Assembly: GCA_037892935.1 (NCBI GenBank) | Contig: JAYXKI010000013.1 | Location: forward strand, 124,001 to 188,000 | Reading direction: 5' to 3' | Origin: Phlebopus portentosus | Lineage: Eukaryota; Basidiomycota; Agaricomycetes; Boletales; Boletinellaceae | DNA length: 64,000 nucleotides | Shown: piece after piece, positions 10,727 through 24,300 of the stretch | Numbering within the stretch: the first letter of the stretch is position 1 | Layout of the letters: every line of letters starts with the position of its first letter | Notes under the pieces: generated by a model | What the model saw: the letters and a program-made list of their open reading frames with translations, nothing else | Database searches by the model: none | What the model was told of the DNA's origin: nothing | Program-made: the position numbers and the translations under genes

Positions 10727-12302
10727 ATGCTCTCTTGGACCATCGACAATATGACAGTCACCAGAGAGGGTCAACGTAACCAGTCTCGAATTTCGAGGTG
10801 TCGGAAGCAAAAAGCAGATCCGAACGGCACTCGCGCAAAGGCGGCGAAATCTAGAAACCCAAACCCGTGCGCAGGATGTCAGCGTAGCCGTCAAAAGGTG
10901 GAGAAACTGTCTAATCGAAGATGAGGATGAGCTAACGTCCGAGTTAGTGCACGGGTGGTCCTACGTGTTCGCAATGCCTTGCGAGGCGGATTCCTTGCGA
11001 ACCAGGCAAACAGGAACAGAAGCACAGGATTTCAGTCAAGGTGAGAAACTCTGGGACTATGGTAATGAAATCTATCTGGACCCCGGCTGCAGACGGACAT
11101 GACGTTTATATACGAAGATGGGAAGAGGTGCATAAACTTGACTGTATCCTCTCGACATTGCCTTAACAAAATATAGTCCTCCAACCGGAAAGCGTCCTCG
11201 AAGCAACACATTCAGAACCGTAGATTCTGTTGTCAATTCCACCAGAAAGATAGAGCAGGGCTACCACAATGTGCGTGGATCAAAACAGTCAGCACGAGGC
11301 CTTGTTCTAATTGTTCTCGCTGGTACAGACTTTATCGCCTACGTCACCTACAGCTCAATGGGCACCGCCGGTCGTACCTGAATCTGTCCAATCACCAACT
11401 TCCGAAGTCGGTCTCCTGAGTATTCGAGTTTCTGGCATGTTACTAACAGTTCATACATTCCATATAGTTGCGCTCCAAATTTTGTTTGCTCGCTGTTGAG
11501 GACACTTCTGGACCTTCCAAGTGCGAATACGCTTCTGGCCCAAGAATACACGTCAGCAATGAGATATCACAAGGACAGGTGACGGGCTTCGGGGGTCAGA
11601 CAAGCCAGTCAATGGATAGTAGTTCGGTGAGTAGTGTATCTGACCCAAACCTGTCATATCTTCTAATTTGATATTAAGATGGATTGCAACTCTGCTTCAT
11701 CGAGTATCCTGCCGCAAACGCATGCAGACTCAGAAGTCGTCGCTACCACGAGCGCATCAGTATCAATTTCGGGAGATACGACCAATTTGGGCACGTCTAC
11801 ATTCAGCTGCTCGACGGAGTACGCTCAGGGAGCTAATGTTTCTGCTCACGGTTCGGCATCCGTAAGGGCGGCACAAGAAAATATTTGGAACCCGCCGTTT
11901 ACTCCGAATAATCTGGGAACCTTCGGCGTCGTGAGCCATTTCTCTTGCGCGCCATTGCAGGTATTAACGACAAACTAGAATCTCTCGTCCTCTGGGGACC
12001 CCGTATACGAGGGATTTTCTATAGCGCTAGAATCTATCGCCGGGCGGCCGACAGGCCTTGATCCCATGCCATTGCAAAGTGCGCATGAGTCGGCGGATAC
12101 TGTGGAGCAAGACTACGATGAGTATCGTGTTCAACAGGAAGGCTATCTCCAATTTCTCCAGTCAACATGTTTTCCTCGATACATGTTAGCTACAACTGAT
12201 ACATATTCTCTCTTCAGGTCATTTACTTTTTTCCCTAGAACTCCGCAATTAACTTGCGACAACTCGGACGGAAGATTGGTGACTACTAACGATGATTTGT
12301 GA
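10727..12302 (+). CDS. Zn2Cys6 transcription-factor-like protein B, paralogue of protein A
   Basis: Proposed exons: 10727-10897, 10948-11040, 11093-11127, 11177-11270, 11329-11406, 11468-11626, 11679-11930, 11979-12302. All joins keep one open frame of 401 residues. The zinc cluster is canonical: C48-x2-C51-x6-C58-x5-C64-x2-C67-x6-C74 (PCAGCQRSRQK, then CTGGPTCSQC, then PCEPG). A basic segment (PPTGKRPR) follows and may be a nuclear localisation signal. The rest is Ser/Thr/Pro-rich with an acidic stretch near the end (HESADTVEQDYDEY). As in protein A, the first intron lies exactly before the third cysteine, and the cluster is preceded by RNPxPCxxC. The start at 10727 is the first in-frame ATG. 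The first four exons are well supported; the last exon and stop are less sure, because a further intron near 12170 cannot be excluded. Confidence 0.72.
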
Positions 12303-15031
12303 TTCCGATCCTGATTGAATGTGGATTAGCTCAATGTACTTCCCGTGAACAAGAAATTTCTTTATATAACATTATCTCATAGGACAAACTCTCTGTTCTC
12401 AAAAGACAAGATGCTTTGCTAATTTGTTGCTAATCATTCTTCGGAACCGTGCACAACGAATACAAACTAGAGACGGAGTCGTTAGTTTGGCGCGCGGGGG
12501 TTACGGATGTTATCAACGTACGAGCTCGGCTTTACGTTCGTATCCTTTCTACAATCAGCGCCCTAATTCCTCTGCCTTCTCGGAGCTTCCGTCTGTGGTA
12601 GAACATGAAGGGATCAATCAGATTGTGAAGCTTATTGCGAAAAGATATGTATTCCACTAACCACACAATTGATTCCCTTTGTAATGCAGGACTTGCATCT
12701 CTCTTCCGTACTAGCACGTTCGCACTGAGGGTAGAAATTTAGGCCTAGATAATAATGTGGTATGAATGATCTTTATACCTTTGAGTGTACTCTGGAGCAT
12801 GCCGTGCAAGCGGGCTGCCTCTGAGGCGCGCCGTTAGTCCTTGCCAGCGTAAACTGAGTCTGTACTGGCATCCAACCGGACATTCTTGATTGAGACGATT
12901 GTACGAAGTGGAGATGAGAGTGACTGTAAGACAGTTGGTAGATGGAGCTAATGTCCAGTTGCTGGAGCGTGAAGTTATAGTTTCCCATTGGCTAAGGCGA
13001 GTGCCATTGTGGTCCACGGCAGCCTACTGGGTTTCTAGCTCTCTAGCCGAAAGAACAGGTTCGCCTGTCCCTGTCCGTGAAAAGCATTCGACGCACCTAC
13101 TACACGTAATAATCGGCGAAAGCATTCGGCCTCGAGGAGACGGATCACGGAAGTACGGATGAATTGACATCGGTCTGCTACCAACGGCCCTTCATACCCA
13201 TTCCCACATGAATTAGGGAATAGGCTCTTCTACTCGAAGCCGAAGTACCCCTCCGATCGAATGATATGGCCGTGGAAGCAGGACTGGTCCGGACTATGCT
13301 CGTGCTCCTTACCAATATTCCTATTCCAGACTGTTAGAAGATCAGAGACGGCTCAATGAAGCAATGACCGCTGATACAGACCTAGGGAACCATGCAAGGG
13401 ACCATTCTCATGAGCTACACGCGACATGACATCACCTCGAGGCGATTGTTTTCTATTGCACATTGCGGATCACGCGACATTGATAGTTTTCATGTCGAGA
13501 CCAATTGTACTGGAGCTTGTTGAGCATTCACAGTGAATTTGTACTCAAAATTGAGAGCATCTGCGAGATGGCGATGAGTTGATTAAGGTAAGTCATCCGT
13601 CGATGATTTGATAAACGACGAGATGGAGCCTCTAAGAACGATCGAACCACGCGACGAAAATCATTCTCAGCGCGATTAGTCGCGAGGGAAGAGATTAATG
13701 ATTTGCGCTAGATCAGATGACCATTAGTTATCACAGGTGTACTATACGAGGAAGCGAAGAAAATGGTTGCAAACTCACGAAATGTTGTCCATTTCGAATC
13801 CGAAACTGTCCAACGTTGAGAAGACAAGCCCCCCGTATGATGCTGGACTTCCTAAGTGCGTTCACCGTTGCAACTGCTATTTTATACTACACCGCTCACA
13901 AAGCTTTACTACAGTGCATTTCAGCGCTTTTCTGTGCAAATTTTAGATTTGTGTTGCTAGTGATGATGTTCCGTTCGTCGCCGTCAAGAATAGCACTCGC
14001 CGATCAGTCTTCCCAGTCGGCGGGAAATAGGAAACCTCCACCACTCAAACGAGTGTCATACATTCTAGGTGGTTGGCACTATCTTGTCAAGATATCATTC
14101 CAGGATTTGTCCCAGACCAGGATGAAGACTCGATGTGGTGAGAGATCGTGGTTGGGACCAAGTCAATTGCGGCAAATTTGATTTTTGGTATTCGCGGATC
14201 ATGTGCCCTATTGTCATTACAATCATATATTGACGTAATGCTAACATACATCGCAACAAACTGTAAACCGTGCGAAACTGACGGCTAACTTCGTTGCTTT
14301 CTTTGCAGCTTCGGGTGCTCTCTTCCGCTGCCAAATACGCTTGAAATTTAAACACGACGCCGTGCTCTCACATTGTATCCCGGTATAATTACTCTTTTCC
14401 AACCTTACGAGTCCTAGCCAAGCCGTCACTTCGCGTAGTTCTTTCATCATCAAGGCAGTACCTCGGGCAACGGTCCATTGCATTGCCTCGGGTGTCTGGC
14501 TATATATAATGGTTTCGTGGAAGATTTTTCGCCTTCGTTCGCCTCGAATCGCCTTGATATGACACCCGGGTCTTGGTCCGTATTTCTGGGCTCCCCGGCG
14601 ATTTACATTCATGGTATCATCCAGACGAGGCTATTCCCACATCAGGTCTGATTCCAACTCTGCATCGGCTCGCATTGCCCAGTTTGGGAGACATCCTGTA
14701 CCGTCCTGATTGACAAACATGGATACTATTGGAACTCGCTTCTCAAGTGGTTTTGCGCCCAAATCTACGCCGTTGCACAGACGCCGTATCTGAACTTCTT
14801 CGGCGAGAGGATGAGTGTATGGTAATCTTCATGATATACTAATGCAGGAGCTCGCCTTTAAAATCGCTGTCGTTGGCACTTGCCATCCTCATCCCCAATA
14901 CGTCTTTCTTCACAGATATCACACTGCTATCCCGTGCTATCACTCGGCCTCCTCATCTTTCACAGCCTACTGTTGTCGGCGGTCTGATTTCGTTTCTATC
15001 TCTCTCATAATATAATTGGTCAGTTCCGGAC
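12303..15031. other. Gene-poor interval, nothing recognised
   Basis: About 2.7 kb. The largest frames (13717-14181 plus, 14612-14241 minus, 12890-13162 plus) show no domain and their codon use looks random. No zinc-cluster motif (CxxC followed by a basic run) is visible on either strand. Some decayed gene sequence may be present, but I cannot identify it. Confidence 0.35.
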
Positions 15032-16398
15032 ATGCCGGCTCAAAGGAACAGAAGGGTACGTCTCCTGTATCGCAATTGATAATTAAGACTGACTCTGTTA
15101 TTTCCTTCTTTCTTCAGGCTTCTACATGTAAGAACGATGATAATGGTCCGAAAGGCATTCAGTTCTGCTTGGAATCTGGAGAGACTGTACGTCATATTTG
15201 TCATCAGCGTATAGCCTGAACTGGGTTTTAATTTATTTCGCGTCTCAGTATCGCCCATTCACAGACCCGAAGCGGATAGCAAAGAACGATGCGAAAAAGT
15301 CTAGCAAAAGTGATGCTCGAGCTCATGTCCACGGTGTTCCGGACGATTTCCTTGGTGTCTTGGAGGTCGTAGGAGAAGTATGTCCACCTTTTCGTGACCA
15401 TTCACGTAATCTTATGATTATTAGGTATCTACTGATCTGAACGATCCTCGTTGCGCTACACAGCCGATCGCCGATATGTCAGCAACTACTCTTGGAGCTT
15501 CTTCTGAAATGCCCGCACCGCAGCAATGCTCCTTTCGTATCGAAGTCTCCGAGGAAAATAGAAACGTTCAAATCAGTGACTATAATGCACCAGAGTCGAT
15601 GCAGATCGCGACCGAAGAATCTCCTCATGTTGATCATCTACATTTGCGCTTGCACATTCCGAATGATTCAAGGGCGAGTTATTTTGCGATGCAAAGTCCT
15701 TCGTCCGCAAGCCCTTTCCCGAGACCTCCTTGCCCTACGGATCCTGTCGTCATGCCTACAAGCGCCTATCATCATTCAAGTCCCGGCCTTACACTTCCGC
15801 CTAATTTGGTCAGTGGAATGGTCGATGGATACGAGACACAGAGTCCTCATCTCCCCGCCTTCAACAATGGACAGGTCGTCAATAATGGCCTCGAACATCA
15901 CATCTTTTCATTCTCCGATACGCGCGAATTTGACTCGGGATACGATTCACCAGAATCTATTTCCACTTTTGACTCTAATGAATCCCTTTCATCCAGCTGC
16001 ACGCCGTCTTCAGCAATCTCAGAGATTTGTGGAGAACATTTCTATGGTCCATTGGATGCATACTGTATGCAGCGTCCTTCAGACGCCAGTCCAGCCCGAT
16101 CCCCAGGATTAGAGCTTAGCGAGTTCTTCAGCCCATCTGATATCACGGAATCTATCTCTTTTGTCTCGAATGACTCTGTGTACTCGAATATTATCGCCGA
16201 AGCTCAGGAAATGTGAGTGCACATATAACTTGGCTTTCCCCGCACCTCGCTCACACAACAATGATGGTCTGTAGTGCTCGGGGGATGCATTTTGAAAACC
16301 AAGATCTGGCATATCTAGGCGGTGATGCAGAGGTGCATGTCTTCACTGGTCATGGAGACCCTGGCGTGTTCCTTACCGCGGACGATACAAAGCCATAG
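15032..16398 (+). CDS. Chimeric hypothetical protein carrying a kinase-TPR linker module
   Basis: Exons 15032-15055, 15118-15186, 15249-15377, 15425-16212 and 16275-16398 join into 377 residues. Exons 2 and 3 (FCLESGET joined to YRPFTDPKRIAKND, then KKSSKSDARAHVHGVPDDFL) are clearly related, in protein and DNA, to the segment joining the kinase and TPR domains of the gene at 52-54 kb (YLSESGET, DPKRIAKND, VHGVPDTFL). The intron between them is at the same place in both genes. Exon 4 is long, Ser/Pro-rich and probably disordered, without cysteine pairs. Exon 5 (ARGMHFENQDLAYLGG and onward) has a second, broken relative at 50.2-50.4 kb. No catalytic domain is present. It may be an exon-shuffled gene assembled from pieces of a family also represented at 50-54 kb. 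Its function is unknown. The very short first exon is the weakest part. Confidence 0.62.
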
Positions 16399-17487
16399 AG
16401 ACGATACCTTCCGTTCAGCAGGCTGGCCGGATATAGCTAATTGTTAACTGTACATTTTAACACGGTTCATATTTCTTACTCTTTTTCTTCTCATCTTGGA
16501 CAATCGTTAGTGCATTGGAGTTTCCTTGGACGTCTCTTATCCGTGATCTTCGTTAATCAATTGGATTTGATACACGCATTGTCTTGCGAGTCTAAAATTG
16601 ACAGGCCAGTCCTAAACTGCTATAACCGATAGCTGGTAGTGAAAATCATGAGGCACAGAACAATCAAGGATTTCATTTCGAAGTCAGAAGCTCCGACGGT
16701 TTCGGAGTTGCTGATGTACCAGGCTCTTACCGTAAATTTGTCTTGGACGCATCAACGAATTATGCATAGTCATCTCATCAGTGCTCCACCGTAAACTCTA
16801 TATTCAACCAGCTGCGAGTGTCGCATTTAAGGAGCTCTTAAATACTCTTAATACCACCGAAGGCGGCGAAGGAGTTCATCATTCCTGATAAACGCCGCAT
16901 GAATGCAGCATCCAGACTGCCCGGAGTCTCGATTCGTGGGAAATCCTGCTCGGTTTGGCGTAGAGGAGCGATGGTAAAAACTAATTACTGTACATCAAAA
17001 TATCGATCCATCAAGGGGTAGAGGGGGCTTACCGTCGACTGGACAGCTCTTCTATCTCAACCGCAATCACTTACTGATTGCCGTTTCCATATATAGATAA
17101 ACTTGTCTTCAGAATTCTGATTTCACTTCAGACACGCTCGGAGAATGGGATAATCTGCTAAGTGCTGCTAGATACTTCTTCCAAGTAAATTCATTGAAGA
17201 CAGCTACTGTGGAGACTGGCTCCTGGAGGTGGAGACTTCTTTATCTCGGATAATTAACCTATGCTATAGACTGGATTCAAATCATGGATCAACATACGCA
17301 TCCGCGCTATGCTAGATACTCGTCTTGTGTTGCATAAGCTACTGATAAAACGAGTCTCAACTATTAGAGATACATCTCTAAAGAATGATGCGTCTGATTC
17401 GGCAGGAGTATGACTTCACATGCAAATAACTATACCATGGCTCGTAATTTGTAGAGAAAAGATACACTTTTTCTCTTAGTAATAGAC
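16399..17487. other. Intergenic region, no gene recognised
   Basis: About 1.1 kb, AT-rich, with no open frame above 63 codons and no domain. It probably contains the 3' UTR of the chimeric gene. Confidence 0.35.
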
Positions 17488-19528
17488 TTATGTATTTGTT
17501 GAAGTGACTTTCAGAAGTATTACCGTCAGGGAAAAAGATGCCTGCGCGATTCTCGGAGATGGACGATCAAGCTTCTCGTATGGACTTTCGTCACTTTTCC
17601 GTAAATTAAGATCAGCATCTGAGCGCCATCCCTCTGATCTCTCCAGAACTGCCTCGCCGTAGGACATCTGAAGTTCTTCCATGCAAGTATTTATCCGGTG
17701 GACAGTGCCAGAGGGTTCAGTTAGTGTAAGTTATGAGAACTCTGTATATTTACCGACTAGAAGCTCTTGTCAAGTATGGTTCATTGTCGGTTGTTTTTCA
17801 CGACGATAGAGAACAGGATTATGTATGTATTATTGCTTGAAAGCATCGGTGAACTCTTGATATAAGAGCAGGACACGCCCCGAGCGCTGGCCCAAAGTGG
17901 GGAATCTCGTAGACAACGATAATAAGGAAAGGGGTTCTACAAATCGAGACGCATTATCATCACCTTGTACGGAGCTATTAGTAAAGGTTTCTTTCGACAA
18001 CCAGCTACCGCAGGGACCAGCCATCGTAGGCTTGTAAAGACTCTATCTTCGATCTGAAAAGTTTCTGTGACGGGGAACAAAATAAAAAGAGAAAGACAAT
18101 ATGAAAATCACAAAGGATATGGCGGGTGCACTCGCCCCGACTGTGAGGTACATGGATAACAGCATACTAGTCAAGAGTAGCATGATAGAGAAATGACCCA
18201 GTATTATCGGCCCTAGAAATGAATTTGAAGCCTTCAAAGAATTAACCCTATCGTTCTTGTGATGTCAGTGGAGAAACATACCTGAGTTGACGAAACCCTT
18301 AAATGCATGCCTGTATTGTCGTTATGATATTCGCATCTGAGACGCGGGGTATCAGATGAAAGTTGTTGTTCCGCATCGCGGACCGCTCGCAAACCCAGGA
18401 GCGATGTCGAAAGTGTCATGAATAACAGAACCGAGAGCGTGACACTGCTCGTAGCTGGAGGCAATGAACAGTCCTGTGCCATTGAAAGCAGGGCGGGCCC
18501 AGAGACAGCAATGATAGTCTTGGGAAGTTTTCTCAGTCATACAAAAACTGAACGATTCCTCAAGACATGATTTGGGCTCACCATGAATATTGCATACCAG
18601 CCTGTCTGCCGCTCACTGAAGGACTGCAAGTAGTAGCACCCTGATCTTTTCTCTGTGTATATTTCTTAAAAATGCGCTAGTTAGCAGAACGTGGCTGCAT
18701 ATGATAGCTGGAAACGAACGAGTTCTGCATGAACAGCCTGAAGGGTTTTGCGACTGCGATTCTGCTTCCGGTTAGATCTCAGTATGGATTTCATATCATG
18801 ACGTGAGAGGCATTACCATTGTCTGCAAGGAATAAGCGATGTGCGGGAAGATAGCTTCGATGGCTATCTCTCCTCGGTGAATTAGCATGAGCCCGAGGAG
18901 GTTGAGCTAGCTTCTGTGGTGCTTCGTATACGTTCGGCATCCTGGCTGACTGGTACGAGACAGATGGATGCAGATGCCTTGCTTTATATTGAAATCGAGC
19001 CGAAGGATAATGGGGAAGACGAGCGCTGGAAATGCTCTTCAAGGCTGCTCAGTGTCCATTCGTGTCAGCAAACCGATCAAAACAATGTTTTGCTTGAGCG
19101 TATTAGGACAGATACCAGAACAGGACTCAGTCTGTGCTAGGCGGGTTCCATACTCGGGGATGCTCGGCTAAGGAACTACAAGGGTAAAGTAACGGAGTAT
19201 ACTTGATCATGCGTAGTGTAGGAATGGATGCCGCTTGCGATGGATATGTGGCTCCGTTAGACATTCGCCTGTTCTTCCGGAAAAGGAACGAGCCTAAGCT
19301 AGAAACTTCCAAGTATACCATGACATAAAAGCTCGGCCAGCCACCGAAATAAGCATGTGCAAAGAGTCGCAAGTATATATTCGAAAAGATACGAAAGTTT
19401 TGGATTGAACAAGATCTCTGTGATATGTCAAGTACAAGTTGTCGCGAGGCGAGAAGGACCTGCACGCTTACTAAGACTATTACAAAAACCGGACCTTGCC
19501 GAAAGATAATAAAAATGATGAAGGGCAT
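17488..19528 (-). other. Possible multi-pass membrane protein gene or its remnant
   Basis: Several minus-strand frames in this stretch encode strongly hydrophobic segments. Examples are FIIFIIF followed by VFVIVLVSVQVLL near 19.5 kb, SSVTLSVLLFMTLSTSLLGL near 18.4 kb, and IILGHFSIMLLLTSMLLSMY plus SFVIFILSFSFYF near 18.1-18.2 kb. A hydrophilic tail (MEELQMSYGEAVLERSEGW) follows at 17.6 kb. This resembles the many multi-pass membrane proteins of Agaricomycetes of unknown function. I could not join the pieces into one open frame with GT-AG introns, and no family motif is recognisable, so it could equally be a decayed gene. Coordinates are the outer limits of the hydrophobic frames. Confidence 0.25.
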
Positions 19529-19772
19529 TCCACAAAACTTGTGCGGAGACGCCTAATGTATAGAATGGCTCTCCGTTAGAAGGTAAAAATGTTCGTTAAA
19601 TTCTGCAACAATGCTACATCATTGTAATAAATGTCCCCTCTGTCCAGGGGCAGAGAGACAGTGTCTCGTAAGCATGGACTTTGGTCCGTCAATAAAATTA
19701 TGTTACCGCACACCTCTTCTGAGGATCACGTCGAAGCGGATTGGTACATCGCATGCCGTTAAGAATCCGATG

Positions 19773-21301
19773 TTACTGTGACCAGCCAGGGAAGCTATTT
19801 GTGCTGCAAGCGGATGGGCTCGGGTCTGCCGAACCAGGATAACTGCCGCTGAGAGGTGGAGAGACTGGTCCGTTTACCCACTGGTTATGAGAGAAGTGCG
19901 GAGACGGAAGATTTTGTAACATCATTCCGCGATGCTGTCGCGTCACGTTGGAAGCAGGGGACCCCAACAAATCAGATGTACGAGCTCGCGTCAGACCGGA
20001 GTACAGTTCAGTAGATTGTCCCATCACATCGAAGAACGAGTAGTCAGTTCTGGTACCTCCGCCCAGACACGTGCTCTGAGATGTTGGGCCTAACGAGGGA
20101 ACATTTCGGATATCGGAGGAAGAGCAGAAGACACCGCTAGCATGGACTTGGGCAAGCCATTGAGAGTATGCACCAGCCGCGTCCCCAACGCCCGAAGAAT
20201 AGTTCATGGATGACGACGATGACGACGACGACGATGTAGAGTCCAGCGAGTTCACGAAAGTTTGTCCTGTGGTATATTGCGGCATGCTATAAATTTGGCC
20301 ATTCGGTAAGCCTACGCTCGTCCTGTCTGGCGTGCGAACGGAATCTCGTCGTTGACTGAGATGCATCTGCGGGGCCTGCTGACCATGGTGAGCCGCTGAG
20401 ACGTCGAGGAGTGTTCCGGACTCCACGCTTCGTTGAGAGAGCTCCTGAATCTGGTGTGTGATGTCACAATGGGATGATAGATAAGCTGCACCCAAATTCC
20501 TTTCAGAATCTAGCCCGCTGGAATACCCCGGAGGGACAAATTTGGCTTCTGCGGGAGTTACACCCTCCTTGGCGAGATTACCGGAGAGAGAACCGGAAGC
20601 TGCGTGTGATGAATATTCGGTTGCTGGTGGGGAAGTCGAAATCGAACTCGCGCTCAGAAAACTTGGAAGCGAATAGGAGCGATGGTTGTAAATATTACGG
20701 CCACAATGGATCGTTTCTGTAGAGAGAACGATCTCAGATTCGTATGGAATCTCTGGGAGTTGAAGGACCGCGTTCTGTACCGTCCCGAACCGATCGTCTT
20801 GACTGAGATTCGTAGGTGGCGGAGTCTGAAGCAACGAGTCAGACACGGTCGGTGACTGATTCGGTGAGCCCGTTGCCGACCAAGTGTGAAAAGAGCTTTG
20901 AGATTCTACAAACAATCTGGTTACAACAGATATTGAGAGGGACGTGCATCACACTTACGGTCAGCGAAAACGAATACATCTGGGACGAACGAATCCCCTT
21001 GGATTTCTTCACCTTGACCCGTGCACAGACATTGATTCCTGCTTTTGTGGGGGGTATACGTGCAATGCGTCCCGTTCAAATAACAGCGCCGACACAGCGG
21101 CTTATCGCCATCGCACTGGACCGATCGACATCAGATAAATACTCGGACATCTATACTGGAAGAGACTGTGCACACCTTCTTTTGCGACCGTCTGCATTCG
21201 TCGCAAGCATGCTTCGTTCGCGCACGTTTTGCCCGTCCTATATCAGTGGGGCTTGACTTCAAGGCCTGACGTGAAGAGGCGGGGTCCGATTGCATAACCA
21301 T
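19773..21301 (-). CDS. Zn2Cys6 transcription-factor-like protein D
   Basis: Three exons, 21301-21176, 21115-20959 and 20905-19773, give 471 residues. The cluster is canonical: C33-x2-C36-x6-C43-x6-C50-x2-C53-x6-C60 (HACDECRRSQKK, then CDGDKPLCRRC, then THC). It is preceded by a basic stretch (GRAKRARTK). The first intron again falls exactly before the third cysteine in phase 0. The remaining 400 residues are Ser/Thr/Gln-rich, with a polyserine tract (about 20210-20240) and Pro-rich patches, and without a recognisable fungal-TF middle domain. The start is the first ATG of exon 1; a second ATG lies two codons later. The large terminal exon and clean splice sites make this the best-supported zinc-cluster gene here. 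It is expected to be a nuclear DNA-binding regulator; targets are unknown. Confidence 0.85.
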
Positions 21302-24300
21302 GAGGCGAAAGAAGGGATGATTGGGTGCTTGAGGGAAGAGAGGCGGAGTACTGGAGTATGAATCATGGGCTCCTGCTCCTGCTCTTATAAAGTTGTTGAT
21401 AAGTATAGCACACTGAAGCCTGGGCGTCTCTGAAAGGGATTCATTTTTTTCTGAATTAATGAAGGAGAATAAGGTTCGAGCATGGTAATGATCCGATGCA
21501 CGTTACGGACTCCAGGGCGACACGCTGCGAAGATCAAGCCGGTGTGGCTTCGAATTTTCATTGCCCAGGGCTTAGAGTTTCTGTGCGCCTCAGGTCCAGG
21601 GAAGAAGGGCACATCTGAGTGCTATCACAGGTTAGGAATTTTTTATGTCATTATTGTCGTTACGTAATCGCAAAGTACAAGGAGAACCTATCGCGACCGG
21701 TCGTGCAAAGTTTCTGGTTCTCGCTACATTCCGTGTTTCCCCACGGATTTTGCTTTCTCGGTGAGAAGGATCATGCACAGCCAACTCCGTATGCGATGTT
21801 AGATCGCTGATTGTCTTCAAACGCCATCTGTCGTCGTGTCGCGGTGTTGCGCAAACTGTTAGCTTCCTGTCCCGTACCGGTCGCAGCGCGCTCCTTGTCA
21901 ACTGATACTTTGGTGATGAACTTCAAGTTGCCTGGCTCGGCGAGTTGGTGAGAAGAACTTGTGATGCTAGTCTACACATGGTACCATGCCTTCGCGAAGG
22001 ACAGTATAGTTCATGCGGCCAGGTTCCAGATCTTCAGGTCGTTTTTCTTTAACGTTGATGGGGTGAATCCGTTGATCGACCTCGATTTCTCGCTTGTCCA
22101 CAGGCTTTCCTTTTAGTCTGATGCACGATCTCGTCATCCGTGGAGAAATGTCCATTGCCGTATCATAAGGAGGCATTAGACTGGTGATGCGCTCCTTAAG
22201 GCACAAGTGTGACCTATTGGATATTCATTGCGGAGGCAGAAGAAATCCGACCTCTTGTGTGTTTGATCATTGTACGTACAAAACAGATATGTATCTTGAA
22301 TAATACTGAGACCATCTCGACAGATAGCGGCCACAGAATGTCCAATCGGACCTGTGCTCTTAGCCCGTTGAAATATCTACCGACCGACCAACGTCGATTC
22401 TGTATAATGTATCTATTCTCTTTCCTGTGTGGCTACCCTTGACTGATTGGCTGTCGTCATTAAAATTCTTAATTTCGATGAACAGTCCGTCAGAAAGACT
22501 TATGGAAAGACTTCAAGAGTGTAAAGTGATTACCCGACTCGGCTAGAATTGGAGAGTGAGCCAGTTGTTGGTTTACCATGAGATTTCCGAACCGAGCAAT
22601 ATCTTCATAACTCATTCCTCTTTTCGCTCTCGTTCAAGCACCTCGGTCTTCTCGTTCTCCTGGAGAAGTGTACGCGCATTCCCGATATGAAGCGCTATTG
22701 ACCTAAGTACCACGCCTGTGAGCCCCGATAAGACTTTCTTGTGGGCGCTCTGTACGACCTCGTTCGCCCTGGCTTCTAGCTCGGTTCTGTGCCGCAATTT
22801 TCCTCCACGGAATTATTGAGACCCTTATTCATGCGACAGATTCAGATACCGCTAACGGCGTTCAAGGACTTCTCCTGACTTTTTCCCCGCGTGAAGTAGG
22901 CCTTGCTCATATGCGATGTCGGTACTTACAGGAGCTCCGCGAATAGAGCTCTATTACTGATATCGATCAGCTAATGGCTCTTCGCTATTTTTGCTTCAAG
23001 CGGCGCTAACCTTCGTGATCGCACATTGTAATAACGTACTTCCACGCATCGTCTGCGAGCATCGGCATCAGATTCGGCTTACCGGTATACTTGCCTCCCG
23101 GACCGGCTTGGAGACTTATATGCGATTCAGCCTCTCCTACCCGGTGTCGACTACATAAGATCGAAACGATCCTTTAAAGTACTTCTATTAACACAGTCGC
23201 TGAGAAAGTGCTTCGGTCGTGCACAGCCATCCGCCCTCTGTCTTTCCCGCTTTGTGTCGCGGTTGAAGAGGCCGCATGCTAACTGCGCCTTCGCCACTTT
23301 GGATTACATGGGTCGACTGAAATGGCACACCTTCCGTCGTTCTCTCGCTCAGCAAGGATAGACTTTAATAGCCAGGTTCCTTGCAACTCCGAATTACGTG
23401 CCACGCGAAGCATTCTGGGAGCGCGGGTTTCTTCAGAATTGCGAACTTTCCCTTCAGGTTGCAGCAGAGCAATCGGTTGCTTCGGACGGACGGCAGAATA
23501 CTATCGGCAAGCACCGCTTGCCGAAGAGAACTTGGCAACTTATAATCAGCTCTCTCGCAATAATCGTGCAACGTATGTTTCGACTGCGAATAATCGTCGA
23601 GAATATGTATTTAGTGTGAACTCATGGGACTCATCTTATCCGAGTCTTGCCGGCATACAGACGTGGAAATTTCATTTCGATGTAATTGGTGAAATCTCGA
23701 ATGAAATTTCCCCCGTCACATATAGCCACAGCGTGGAATCTCGTAACGTTATGCCGGGCGCACTCCAAACTCGTGGATGGTCACGATTCGGGCCGACGAA
23801 GAGAACAGCTCAGATTTCTCATGATCTTGAAACGAGTATACTTTGCCGTATCATAGGCTGCTTCGTACAAACAAAATTTCATCCTCTGGCTGGTCGTCCG
23901 AACGAATGACAGTATCTGCTGTGAGTTCTATGTCCGCCCTTTCTGCTAACCCTCCTTGAGATCTTCTCTCGGGTTTAAGATGCACTTGCAGCAGAACATC
24001 ACTACAGTGTAATACCCCAGAACGTCAAAAACGTCGTGGTCCAGGCGATCGACCACTGTTCAGGGGAAAGTGCCTGAATTATCTTTATATCAGAAATGTA
24101 TCTATTAAGCTCTCGGTAGCATTCCTTTACTTGCTATTCCAGTTGCAAACCCAATTGCTGGAGTACTGATACACCGCGATAGACTCGTGACAAATTCCAG
24201 GACGCCGTGTTCCCTCCATTTAGGACCGACACCCTGGATGGGAAGCGCCTGAGATGACCCGATTTTTCCAGTCTACTTAACGATTCATCATAATCCCTTT

